Part shown: positions 1-6,932 of the stretch, piece by piece
How positions within the stretch are numbered: the first letter of the stretch is position 1
Layout: each line of letters begins with the position of its first letter
Origin: Pseudomonas sp.
GTDB taxonomy: Bacteria; Pseudomonadota; Gammaproteobacteria; Pseudomonadales; Pseudomonadaceae
Direction of reading: 5' to 3'
Length of the DNA stretch: 11,687 bases
NCBI GenBank assembly: GCA_003525045.1
Contig: DQGF01000457.1
Span: 1-11,687 of the forward strand
Made by a program: the position numbers and the translations under genes
Notes under the pieces: generated by a model
What the model was told of the DNA's origin: nothing
The model's database searches: none
What the model saw: only the letters and a program-made list of their open reading frames with translations

Positions 1-20
1 GAGCGAGGCTTGCCCGCGAA
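1..20 (+). repeat. REP element, left side cut by the window edge
   Basis: The first bases, gagcgaggcttgcccgcgaa, match the REP palindromes scattered between genes in P. fluorescens-type genomes. The same word, in inverted orientation, is seen at the other end of the window (11651-11670). It lies upstream of xerD and carries no gene. The part to the left of position 1 cannot be seen, so I cannot tell whether it is a single REP or one arm of a pair. Confidence 0.55.
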
Positions 21-115
21 TCGGGTTATCCGGCACTGCAGTAACCGATTGGTGCTGTAAAGCCACGTTGGGTTATGAAAGACTTGCCGTCAGTTTTTCC
101 GCTGCCTGAGCCTTT

Positions 116-1012
116 ATGCCCGCCATCGATCACCCGCTGATAGACCAGTTTCTCGACGCCCTCTGGCTGGAAAAAGGTCTTTCCGATAACACCCGCGACG
201 CCTATCGCAGCGACCTTGTCCTGTTTAACGGCTGGTTGCAGGAGAAAGGCCTGGAGCTGATCAACGCCGGACGCGAGTTGATCCTCGATCATTTGGCCTG
301 GCGCCTGGAGCAAAACTACAAACCCCGTTCAACCGCGCGATTTCTTTCCGGTGTGCGTGGGTTTTATCGTTATCTGTTGCGGGAGAAGCTGATTGCCGTC
401 GACCCAACCCTGCGCGTCGACATGCCGCAACTTGGCAGGCCACTGCCCAAATCCCTGTCGGAAGCTGACGTGGAAGCGCTGCTGAAGGCGCCGGACCTGA
501 GCGAAGCCATCGGTCAGCGTGACCGCGCCATGCTTGAAGTGCTTTATGCCTGCGGCTTGCGAGTGACGGAGCTGATCAGCCTGACGCTGGAGCAGGTCAA
601 CCTGCGTCAGGGCGTGCTGCGGGTAATGGGCAAGGGCAGCAAGGAGCGACTGGTACCGATGGGCGAGGAGGCGATTGTCTGGGTCGAGCGCTACATGCGC
701 GATGCCCGCCATGAATTACTGGGGGGACGCCCCAGTGATGTGCTGTTCCCCAGTCAGCGCGGCGAGCAGATGACCCGCCAGACCTTCTGGCACCGCATCA
801 AGCACCAGGCCAAGGTCGCCGGCATCGGCAAGTCGCTGTCGCCGCATACGCTGCGTCACGCCTTCGCCACGCACTTGCTCAACCATGGCGCCGACCTGCG
901 CGTGGTGCAAATGTTGCTCGGCCACAGCGACCTGTCGACCACCCAGATCTACACCCACGTCGCCCGCGCCCGCTTGCAGGATCTACACGCCAAACACCAT
1001 CCGCGCGGCTGA
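116..1012 (+). CDS. xerD: Tyrosine recombinase XerD
   Basis: Site-specific recombinase that acts with XerC at the chromosomal dif site, under FtsK control, to resolve chromosome dimers. The 298-aa product has the usual length. The N-terminal SAM-like core-binding domain spans about residues 5-90 and the catalytic domain about 108-292. The full tyrosine-recombinase set is visible: R149 in CGLRVTEL, K173 in MGKGSKER, H244 and R247 in SPHTLRHAF, H270 in LLGHSDLSTT, and the nucleophile Y279 in QIYTHV. The ATG at 116 gives the expected N-terminus (MPAIDHPLIDQFLD); the only upstream purine stretch (ctgag) is a weak ribosome site. The strong similarity to XerD rather than XerC is a judgement from the GKGSKER/LLGHSDLSTTQIYTHVA sequence style and from the neighbour dsbC, which follows xerD in several gammaproteobacteria. 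No clear promoter is visible in the 115 bases upstream. Confidence 0.95.
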   Translation: MPAIDHPLIDQFLDALWLEKGLSDNTRDAYRSDLVLFNGWLQEKGLELINAGRELILDHLAWRLEQNYKPRSTARFLSGVRGFYRYLLREKLIAVDPTLRVDMPQLGRPLPKSLSEADVEALLKAPDLSEAIGQRDRAMLEVLYACGLRVTELISLTLEQVNLRQGVLRVMGKGSKERLVPMGEEAIVWVERYMRDARHELLGGRPSDVLFPSQRGEQMTRQTFWHRIKHQAKVAGIGKSLSPHTLRHAFATHLLNHGADLRVVQMLLGHSDLSTTQIYTHVARARLQDLHAKHHPRG

Positions 1013-1021
1013 ATGAGATCC

Positions 1022-1112
1022 CTGTGGGAGCGGGCTTGCTCGCGAATGCGGTGTATCAGTCAAAGATGATGTCGACTGACACACCGCATTCGCGAGCAAG
1101 CCCGCTCCCACA
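1022..1112. repeat. REPIN-like inverted pair of REP elements
   Basis: Two REP copies face each other. The arm at 1023-1054 (begins tgtgggagcgggcttgctcg) is the perfect 32-nt reverse complement of 1081-1112. After one mismatch (1055/1080) the pairing continues for 6 bp (1056-1061 with 1074-1079), leaving a 12-nt loop. The gtgggagcgggcttgctcgcgaa core is a REP type abundant in the P. fluorescens group, where such pairs are moved by RAYT transposases encoded elsewhere. It starts about 10 bases after the xerD stop. A transcript could fold into a very stable hairpin, but no T-run follows, so it is not a classical terminator. Confidence 0.85.
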
Positions 1113-1267
1113 TAAAGCCAGCACGTCCACCATGTCCTGCGTCACCCGCATTCGGCCACAGGGGCCTTATGTGGTAGGCTTTGCCGGTTTGCACGATGGG
1201 CGGTTATGACCCGGTGTTTCGGCACGGGCGTTCTGATCGTCCCATTTGTCCGCCTTCAGGAGTTCTC

Positions 1268-1999
1268 ATGCGTCTGACCCAGATTTTCGCCACCGCAGTA
1301 ATTGCGCTGGTCAGTACCTTTGCCGTCGCCGATGACGCGGCTGACAAAGCCATTCGTAAAAGCCTGGAAAACCTCCAGCTCGAAGTTCCGGTAGAAACCA
1401 TCACCGCCAGTCCTCTGCCCGGCCTCTACGAAGTCAGACTCAAGGGCAGCCGCGTACTCTACGCCAGCGCCGACGGCCAATACGTGGTTCAGGGCTACAT
1501 GTTCCAGCTCAAGGACGGCAAGCCGGTCAACCTGACCGAGAAGACCGAGCGTCTGGGCGTTTCGAAACTGGTCAACGCGATTCCGGTAGCGGAGACCGTC
1601 GTCTACCCGGCGATCGGCGAAACCAAATCGCACATCACCGTGTTCACCGACACCACTTGCCCGTACTGCCACAAACTGCACGCCGAAGTGCCTGAACTGA
1701 ACAAGCGCGGCATCGAAGTGCGTTACGTCGCATTCCCGCGTCAGGGGCTGGGCTCGCCGGGTGACGAACAGCTGCAAGCGGTCTGGTGCTCAAAAGACAA
1801 GAAAGCTGCCATGGACAAAATGGCCGATGGCAAGGAAATCAAGGCCGCCAAGTGCGATAACCCGGTTTCCAAACAGTTCGCCCTCGGCCAGTCGATTGGC
1901 GTGAACGGCACGCCGGCCATCGTTTTGGCTGACGGTCAAGTCATTCCGGGCTACCAGCCTGCGCCACAAGTCGCCAAACTGGCGCTGGATGCGAAATAA
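1268..1999 (+). CDS. dsbC: Periplasmic thiol:disulfide interchange protein DsbC
   Basis: Disulfide isomerase that reshuffles wrong disulfides in periplasmic proteins and is kept reduced by DsbD. The 243-aa precursor has a signal peptide (residues 1-21, cleavage expected after AVA before DD), an N-terminal dimerisation domain (about 22-85), a linker helix, and a thioredoxin-like domain (about 115-240). The active site CPYC lies at 131-134 and the cis-proline loop is GTPA (214-217). A second cysteine pair, C174 and C196, has the 22-residue spacing of the structural disulfide of E. coli DsbC. I chose the ATG at 1268 because AGGAG sits 5 nt upstream and it begins the signal peptide. A longer in-frame reading from 1181 would put 29 unlikely residues ahead of it. 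A possible weak promoter (TTCGGC-N18-TAGGCT, 1151-1180) lies upstream but is not convincing. Confidence 0.94.
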   Translation: MRLTQIFATAVIALVSTFAVADDAADKAIRKSLENLQLEVPVETITASPLPGLYEVRLKGSRVLYASADGQYVVQGYMFQLKDGKPVNLTEKTERLGVSKLVNAIPVAETVVYPAIGETKSHITVFTDTTCPYCHKLHAEVPELNKRGIEVRYVAFPRQGLGSPGDEQLQAVWCSKDKKAAMDKMADGKEIKAAKCDNPVSKQFALGQSIGVNGTPAIVLADGQVIPGYQPAPQVAKLALDAK

Positions 2000-2005
2000 G
2001 TTCGT

Positions 2006-2059
2006 ATCGTCATGGTCAGCCTTTGACGATCATGGTTGGGCGGTCACTCGCCTGACCAT
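2006..2059 (+). promoter_or_regulatory. Structured RNA segment upstream of hom (two hairpins plus a competing pairing)
   Basis: Two adjacent stem-loops can form after the dsbC stop. The first is atcgtca (2006-2012) with tgacgat (2024-2030), 7 perfect pairs. The second is atggttgggcg (2032-2042) with cgcctgaccat (2049-2059), 11 pairs including two G-U. The 3' strand of the second, ctgaccat (2052-2059), is also the perfect 8-nt complement of atggtcag (2012-2019), so it can switch partner and disrupt the first hairpin. There is no leader peptide rich in Thr or Ile codons (the only short ATG frames read MVSL and MVGRSLA). Function is inferred only: it could be a cis-acting leader for hom or merely the dsbC 3' end. 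Confidence 0.45.
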
Positions 2060-2067
2060 TAATAGAG

Positions 2068-2090
2068 AACCGCGAGCCTGCGGTTGTTTT
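2068..2090 (+). terminator. Rho-independent terminator-like hairpin after dsbC
   Basis: The stem aaccgc (2068-2073) pairs with gcggtt (2080-2085) around the loop gagcct and is followed by gtttt. Stem and T-run are both short, so efficiency is uncertain. It probably ends or attenuates the dsbC transcript. Confidence 0.6.
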
Positions 2091-2091
2091 C

Positions 2092-2118
2092 ACGGCCGGC
2101 CTCGAGTCGGCCGTTTTA
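2092..2118 (+). terminator. Second terminator-like hairpin, directly in front of the hom ribosome site
   Basis: The stem acggccg (2092-2098) pairs with cggccgt (2108-2114) around a 9-nt loop, followed by ttta. It ends 2 nt before the GGGGAG ribosome site of hom (2120-2125). Any transcript that starts further upstream must read through this hairpin to express hom, which makes it a candidate attenuator. The T-run is short (four, one of them in the stem). Confidence 0.5.
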
Positions 2119-2131
2119 TGGGGAGTTCACA

Positions 2132-3436
2132 GTGAAACCGGTCAAAGTAGGCATCTGTGGGTTAGGGACCGTCGGTGGCGGTACCTTCAACGTACTTCAG
2201 CGCAACGCCGAGGAAATTGCTCGTCGTGCCGGGCGTGGAATCGAAGTGGCACAAATTGCCATGCGCACGCCAAAGCCTCAGTTCCAGACGACCGGTATTG
2301 CGATTACCAACGATGTCTTCGAAGTGGCCACGAACCCTGAGATCGACATCGTCATAGAGCTGATGGGCGGCTACACCGTTGCCCGCGAGCTGGTACTCAA
2401 AGCGATCGAGAACGGAAAGCACGTAGTGACCGCGAACAAGGCATTGATCGCCGTTCACGGTAATGAAATTTTTGCCAAGGCCCGCGAGAAGGGCGTGATC
2501 GTAGCGTTCGAAGCTGCGGTGGCTGGTGGTATTCCGGTGATCAAGGCGATCCGTGAAGGCCTGTCCGCCAACCGCATCAACTGGGTCGCCGGGATCATCA
2601 ACGGCACCGGTAACTTCATCCTCACCGAAATGCGCGAAAAGGGCCGAACCTTCGAAGACGTTCTCGCCGAGGCGCAAGCCCTGGGTTACGCCGAAGCCGA
2701 CCCAACCTTCGACGTTGAAGGCATCGATGCAGCCCACAAGCTGACGATCCTGGCCTCCATCGCGTTCGGCATTCCGCTGCAATTCGACAAGGCCTACACC
2801 GAAGGCATCACCAAGCTGACCACCGCTGACGTGAACTACGCCGAAGCGCTGGGCTATCGCATCAAGCACCTGGGCGTGGCGCGCAGCACTGCCGCGGGTA
2901 TCGAATTGCGAGTACACCCGACACTGATCCCTGCCGATCGCCTGCTCGCCAACGTCAATGGCGTGATGAATGCGGTAATGGTCAACGGTGACGCTGCCGG
3001 TTCGACCTTGTTCTATGGCGCGGGCGCCGGCATGGAGCCGACCGCTTCGTCGGTGATCGCCGACCTGGTGGACGTGGTTCGCGCCATGACCTCCGACCCG
3101 GAAAACCGCGTGCCGCACCTGGCCTTCCAGCCGGATTCGCTGTCGGCCCATCCGATCCTGCCGATCGAAGCCTGCGAAAGCGCCTACTACCTGCGCATCC
3201 AGGCCAAGGATCACCCGGGCGTGTTGGCTCAGGTGGCGAGCATCCTGTCGGAGCGGGGCATCAACATCGAATCGATCATGCAGAAGGAAGTCGAAGAGCA
3301 TGACGGTCTGGTGCCGATGATCCTGCTGACCCACCGTGTGCTGGAGCAGCACATGAATGGCGCGATCGCCGCCCTGGAAGCCCTGACGGGCGTGGTCGGT
3401 CCAGTCGTACGGATCCGCGTCGAACACCTGAATTAA
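2132..3436 (+). CDS. hom: Homoserine dehydrogenase
   Basis: Cytoplasmic NAD(P)H-dependent reduction of aspartate semialdehyde to homoserine, the branch step leading to threonine, isoleucine and methionine. The product of 434 aa is the usual monofunctional length, without a fused aspartokinase. It has a Rossmann nucleotide-binding motif GICGLGTVGGG (7-17), the substrate domain with GIINGTGNFIL (154-164), catalytic D199 and K203 in GIDAAHKL, and a C-terminal ACT domain (about 352-430, starting YYLRIQAKDHPGVLAQVASI). The ACT domain suggests feedback control by an amino acid, probably threonine. The start is the GTG at 2132: GGGGAG lies 6 nt upstream and the product begins MKPVKVGICGLG as expected. 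A TTG-initiated extension from 2084 runs through the upstream hairpin and is rejected. thrC follows 104 nt downstream, probably in the same transcript. Both kinase genes of the pathway (aspartokinase, homoserine kinase) are absent here. Confidence 0.96.
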   Translation: MKPVKVGICGLGTVGGGTFNVLQRNAEEIARRAGRGIEVAQIAMRTPKPQFQTTGIAITNDVFEVATNPEIDIVIELMGGYTVARELVLKAIENGKHVVTANKALIAVHGNEIFAKAREKGVIVAFEAAVAGGIPVIKAIREGLSANRINWVAGIINGTGNFILTEMREKGRTFEDVLAEAQALGYAEADPTFDVEGIDAAHKLTILASIAFGIPLQFDKAYTEGITKLTTADVNYAEALGYRIKHLGVARSTAAGIELRVHPTLIPADRLLANVNGVMNAVMVNGDAAGSTLFYGAGAGMEPTASSVIADLVDVVRAMTSDPENRVPHLAFQPDSLSAHPILPIEACESAYYLRIQAKDHPGVLAQVASILSERGINIESIMQKEVEEHDGLVPMILLTHRVLEQHMNGAIAALEALTGVVGPVVRIRVEHLN

Positions 3437-3440
3437 CACA

Positions 3441-3519
3441 GCGGCAAGCGGCAAGCTCCAAGCGGCAAGTCAAAAGCAGTCCGGCTTTTACTTGTAGCTT
3501 GTAGCTTGAAGCTTGAAGC
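3441..3519. repeat. Long imperfect hairpin made of 7-nt tandem repeats
   Basis: The left arm consists of units gcggcaa, gcggcaa, gctccaa, gcggcaa; the right arm of cttgtag, cttgtag, cttgaag, cttgaag. Arms 3441-3477 and 3484-3519 pair along their whole length around the loop agtccg, with one bulge (3471). The six mismatches and one G-U all fall at the two variable positions of the heptad. Similar CAAGC/GCTTG heptad strings are, to my recollection, frequent in Pseudomonas intergenic DNA. It fills most of the hom-thrC gap. No T-run follows, so it is not an obvious terminator. Confidence 0.75.
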
Positions 3520-3540
3520 CCAAACCGAAGGTTTGCCCCT

Positions 3541-4950
3541 ATGCGCTATATCAGTACCCGCGGCCAGGCACCGGCCCTGAATTTCGAAGACGTCCTGCTG
3601 GCAGGTCTGGCCACCGACGGCGGTCTGTACGTCCCGGAAAACCTGCCACGATTCACCCAGGAAGAAATCGCTTCCTGGGCCGGCCTGCCGTATCACGAGC
3701 TGGCCTTCCGGGTGATGCGCCCATTCGTGTCCGGCAGCATTCCCGATGCCGATTTCAAAAAGATTCTTGAAGAGACTTACGGCGTGTTCTCGCATAACGC
3801 CGTAGCGCCACTGCGTCAGCTGAATGGCAATGAATGGGTGTTGGAGCTGTTCCACGGCCCGACCCTGGCGTTCAAGGACTTCGCCCTGCAACTGCTCGGT
3901 CGCCTGCTCGACTACGTGCTGGAAAAACGCGGCGAGCGTGTCGTGATCGTTGGCGCCACCTCCGGTGATACCGGCTCGGCCGCCATCGAAGGCTGCAAGC
4001 ACTGCGAAAACGTCGATATTTTCATCCTGCACCCACACAACCGGGTGTCTGAAGTGCAGCGTCGCCAGATGACCACCCTCTTCGGCGAGAACATCCACAA
4101 CATCGCCATCGAAGGCAACTTCGATGACTGCCAGGAAATGGTCAAGGCCAGCTTCGCCGACCAGAGCTTCCTCAAGGGCACTCGCCTGGTAGCGGTGAAC
4201 TCGATCAACTGGGCGCGGATCATGGCCCAGATCGTTTACTACTTCCACGCAGCGCTGCAGCTGGGCGGCCCGGCACGTTCGGTGTCGTTCTCGGTGCCCA
4301 CCGGCAACTTCGGCGACATCTTCGCCGGTTACCTGGCACGCAACATGGGCTTGCCGATCAACCAGTTGATCGTCGCCACCAACCGCAACGACATCCTGCA
4401 CCGCTTCATGAGCGGCAATCAGTACGTCAAGGAAACCCTGCACGCCACGCTGTCGCCGTCCATGGACATCATGGTGTCGTCGAACTTCGAGCGTCTGCTG
4501 TTCGACCTGCACGGTCGCAACGGCGCGGCGATTGCCGGCCTGATGGACAACTTCAAGCAAGGTGGCGGTTTCAGCGTCGAGCAGGAGCGCTGGACCGAAG
4601 CGCGCAAGTTGTTCGATTCCCTGGCCGTGGATGACGCACAAACCTGCGAAACCATCGCCGAAGTCTACGAGCAGACAGGCGAGCTGCTGGATCCGCACAC
4701 TGCCATTGGCGTCAAGGCCGCGCGTGAGTGCCGTCGCAGCCTGGATATTCCGATGGTGATCCTTGGCACGGCCCACCCGGTCAAATTCCCGGACGCCGTG
4801 GAAAAAGCCGGTGTAGGAAAAGCGCTTGAACTGCCTGCACATCTTTCTGATTTGTTTGAACGAGATGAGCGCTGCACCGTTCTGCCGAATGACCTGAAAG
4901 CCGTGCAAGCCTTTGTCAGTCAACATGGCAACCGCGGCAAGCCACTGTAA
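3541..4950 (+). CDS. thrC: Threonine synthase
   Basis: PLP-dependent enzyme converting O-phosphohomoserine to threonine, the last step of the pathway. The 469-aa product reads as the bacterial (E. coli-like) subclass from MRYISTRG at the start. The PLP-binding lysine is K112 in GPTLAFKDFALQLL, and the phosphate/cofactor loop is VGATSGDTGSAAIEG (137-151). The ATG at 3541 is preceded by GAAGG at 3527-3531 (9 nt spacing). This site lies in a small hairpin (caaacc, 3521-3526, with ggtttg, 3530-3535), which could modestly mask it. The gene is 104 nt downstream of hom on the same strand and is followed by a strong terminator at 4974-4999, which supports a hom-thrC unit. A long minus-strand frame across the whole gene is a codon-bias shadow. 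Confidence 0.96.
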   Translation: MRYISTRGQAPALNFEDVLLAGLATDGGLYVPENLPRFTQEEIASWAGLPYHELAFRVMRPFVSGSIPDADFKKILEETYGVFSHNAVAPLRQLNGNEWVLELFHGPTLAFKDFALQLLGRLLDYVLEKRGERVVIVGATSGDTGSAAIEGCKHCENVDIFILHPHNRVSEVQRRQMTTLFGENIHNIAIEGNFDDCQEMVKASFADQSFLKGTRLVAVNSINWARIMAQIVYYFHAALQLGGPARSVSFSVPTGNFGDIFAGYLARNMGLPINQLIVATNRNDILHRFMSGNQYVKETLHATLSPSMDIMVSSNFERLLFDLHGRNGAAIAGLMDNFKQGGGFSVEQERWTEARKLFDSLAVDDAQTCETIAEVYEQTGELLDPHTAIGVKAARECRRSLDIPMVILGTAHPVKFPDAVEKAGVGKALELPAHLSDLFERDERCTVLPNDLKAVQAFVSQHGNRGKPL

Positions 4951-4973
4951 CCGGCATAAGCTGTCACACATTG

Positions 4974-4999
4974 AAGCCCGTCTCCTGACGGGCTTTCTC
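4974..4999 (+). terminator. Rho-independent terminator of hom-thrC
   Basis: The perfect 9-bp stem aagcccgtc (4974-4982) with gacgggctt (4987-4995) closes a tcct tetraloop and is followed by a pyrimidine-rich tctcgttt. It begins 24 nt after the thrC stop. The 8-mer tgtcacac occurs on both sides of it (4962-4969 and 5009-5016). Confidence 0.85.
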
Positions 5000-5083
5000 G
5001 TTTCTGGGTGTCACACTTATCGTGTTTCGTACATGAAGAATTGCCCATCAAGGACAGGCGATTCGATCACCAAGGAAGTGGCA

Positions 5084-6436
5084 ATGTTATTTTTCAGAGG
5101 ATTAAAACCAGTCACGTGCTGGATGTTTTTGCTCAGCGCCATGGGCGTTGCTCATTGGGTGATGGCGACGCAGCTGGCGACACCTGAATCCAAGGGCGCC
5201 GTCGCCAGCGCGACGATCAAACTGAATGCTCGGGAACTGCAATGGATCGCCGAGCACCCGCGAGTCATTGTCGCGTCAAAGCAGTATCCGCTGTATCTGT
5301 TCAAGGATGAGTACGGTCAATGGAGCGGGTTGTACAACGATGTGCTCAATCGCATCAGCGCCATGACCGGACTGCAATTTGTGCATGAAGAGATGTTTTC
5401 CACCGAGCAGATACTGGAGCAACTGGAAAGCGGCTCGGCGAATATGAGTGCGCTGCTGTCGATGAATGACGAGCGCAAGGTGTTTCTGGATTTCAGCCAT
5501 GCGTTCGGTGGCGCAGGTTGGGTATTGATCGGACGGGCAGGGGAGCCGCGGGTGCAATCCCTGCAGCAACTGTCGAGGCGAGTGCTGGTGCTGCCGACCA
5601 GGCATGCCCTCGAGTCTGTGATTCGCCGTGACTATCCGGCCATCCATTTACATTCGGTCAAGACCTACGCCGAGGCCCGGGCGCTGGTCGAAATCGGTGA
5701 AGCCTATGCCACCATCGACAACGAGATCGGAGCGCAGCTGTATCCGTCGGGACAGCTCAAGGTCGGGCATGTGGTGGAGGGTAAATGGGATGCCGATTAC
5801 CTGTCGGTAGGCAAAGGCCAGCCGCAGTTGTTGAGTATCCTCAACAAGGCGCTTGAAGCGTATCCGCCTGCGGAGTTACGCGCCATTCGCCTCAAATGGT
5901 TCAGTGGCGGTGCTCCGGTACAAGTACCCGCTACCTGGCAACGGCTGACAACGTGGGGCTGGTGGGGCGTGTTGGCTGTGGCCGGATTCGCACTTTCGAT
6001 ACGTTGGAATCGTCGGCTCAGGGGCCTGATCCAGCAACGTCTGGAGGCCCAAACAGACCTTCGTGATCAGCTGGCCTTTCAGCATGCATTGATGGACGCC
6101 ATGCCCGACCCGATGTTTGTTCGTGATCTGGAAGGACGGTTGATCATGTGCAACAAAAGTTTTGAAGATAGCTTTTCGACTCGTTTCGACCAGGTTCAGG
6201 GACGGCAGTTAATCGATCTCGATATCTTGCCCAGGGAGACCGCCGAACTGCTGCATGCCGAGTTCATGGCGCAGCTGGGTACTCGCAAGACGAGCTTCAC
6301 TGAGCGTCAGTTGCTGTTCAAGAGTGGGCCCAAGGATATTTACCAGTGGACGGTGCCTTTCTACAGTGCAGAAGGGAAATTGCGCGGCCTGCTGGGCGGA
6401 TGGAGCGAGATCGGCAAATGTAAAAAGCAGACATGA
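5084..6436 (+). CDS. Membrane-anchored periplasmic solute-binding/PAS sensor protein, kinase-less (BvgS/EvgS-like input module)
   Basis: The 450-aa product has an N-terminal hydrophobic signal or anchor (about 8-28). A family 3 solute-binding (Venus-flytrap) domain follows at about 47-273; its opening, LNARELQWIAEHPRVIVASK, is typical of BvgS/EvgS sensor kinases. A transmembrane helix comes next (about 289-306, WGWWGVLAVAGFALSI), then a charged helical linker (307-330) and a cytoplasmic PAS domain (about 333-442, starting FQHALMDAMPDPMFVRD and ending GLLGGWSEI). In BvgS-type proteins a histidine kinase core follows here. In this one the chain ends eight residues later (GKCKKQT), and no kinase remnant is visible downstream. 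It could therefore be a truncated kinase, or a stand-alone sensor that signals through a partner. The ATG at 5084 has AAGGA 7 nt upstream and starts a good signal peptide; ATG 5033 is an alternative. Codon use is less biased than in thrC. Confidence 0.8.
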   Translation: MLFFRGLKPVTCWMFLLSAMGVAHWVMATQLATPESKGAVASATIKLNARELQWIAEHPRVIVASKQYPLYLFKDEYGQWSGLYNDVLNRISAMTGLQFVHEEMFSTEQILEQLESGSANMSALLSMNDERKVFLDFSHAFGGAGWVLIGRAGEPRVQSLQQLSRRVLVLPTRHALESVIRRDYPAIHLHSVKTYAEARALVEIGEAYATIDNEIGAQLYPSGQLKVGHVVEGKWDADYLSVGKGQPQLLSILNKALEAYPPAELRAIRLKWFSGGAPVQVPATWQRLTTWGWWGVLAVAGFALSIRWNRRLRGLIQQRLEAQTDLRDQLAFQHALMDAMPDPMFVRDLEGRLIMCNKSFEDSFSTRFDQVQGRQLIDLDILPRETAELLHAEFMAQLGTRKTSFTERQLLFKSGPKDIYQWTVPFYSAEGKLRGLLGGWSEIGKCKKQT

Positions 6437-6598
6437 GGCGGCTGTTTTGTCTTTGTCATCTTCGCCGTGCATGCTCCAACAACCAGAGACGCCGGTGCGT
6501 CTGCAATCGGTATCCAGAACTTTCTTCCCGGACCAGTGGTCATTTACAGTAGACACGCCCCAGGCACCTTGTTTTCGGACTATTGAGTGGTGATCGAG

Positions 6599-6886
6599 AT
6601 GGAAAGTATCAGTCTATTGCTCGGTGAGGCTCTGAGCCCGTATCAGGTTACATTGACCCCATCGGGACCCCAGGGCGAATGCCTGGTGACATTGAAAAAT
6701 TCGACTGGCGCCATTGTGGTCGAACGGGAATTCAATCAGGCGCAGCTGACCGATAAGCGCCTGCTGACGGATGTTGTCGACGGATTGCATCGTGATGTGC
6801 TGATTGCCGAAGGACGTCTGGAGCCCTGCGTTATCGCGGCGTTGCGCAATGTTGCTCAGTCCAAACCTCTGGCCAGCCGAAATTGA
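6599..6886 (+). CDS. Small DUF3509-like protein of unknown function
   Basis: A 95-aa soluble protein with no signal peptide or membrane segment. The opening MESISLLLGEALSPYQVTLTP and the closing LTDVVDGLHRDVLIAEGRLE resemble, from memory, the Pseudomonas-restricted DUF3509 family, whose role is not known to me. The start could be ATG 6599 or GTG 6587 or 6590. I prefer 6599 because the family begins near MES/MDN and gagtggtga just upstream can serve as a ribosome site. It lies 162 nt after the kinase-less sensor gene with no convincing terminator between them, so co-transcription is possible. A strong terminator follows at 7006-7044. The gap 6437-6598 holds only a small hairpin (agacgc, 6487-6492, with gcgtct, 6497-6502) and no gene I can support. 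Confidence 0.7.
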   Translation: MESISLLLGEALSPYQVTLTPSGPQGECLVTLKNSTGAIVVEREFNQAQLTDKRLLTDVVDGLHRDVLIAEGRLEPCVIAALRNVAQSKPLASRN

Positions 6887-6932
6887 ATTATCTTTTGTGG
6901 GAACCTTCCTGCACCAAGGTCGGTCAGAGTAT

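Noticed and set aside
1024..1209. 61-codon open frame over the REPIN
   Set aside because: It is made of the inverted repeat itself and intergenic DNA; no ribosome site or homology.
2000..2067. Thr/Ile leader peptide for classical attenuation of hom
   Set aside because: The only short ATG frames encode MVSL and MVGRSLA, without Thr or Ile codons.
2084..2131. N-terminal extension of Hom from TTG 2084
   Set aside because: It translates the terminator-like hairpin and has no ribosome site, whereas GTG 2132 has GGGGAG at 6 nt and gives the standard N-terminus.
2162..3454. 430-codon open frame on the minus strand across hom
   Set aside because: Codon-bias shadow of hom with the same composition signs and no recognisable motif.
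3436..3540. CRISPR-like array in the heptad repeats
   Set aside because: Units are 7 nt, contiguous and without spacers; this is a hairpin of short tandem repeats, not a CRISPR.
3433..4971. 512-codon open frame on the minus strand across thrC
   Set aside because: It exactly shadows a highly conserved gene with strong GC3 bias, has low-complexity His/Gln/Val-rich composition, and spans the heptad hairpin; no start signal or recognisable domain.
6255..6593. 112-codon plus-strand frame overlapping the sensor 3' end, considered as a frameshifted kinase remnant
   Set aside because: The translation after 6420 shows no HisKA H-box, HATPase N/G boxes or receiver motifs, so there is no evidence of a broken kinase.
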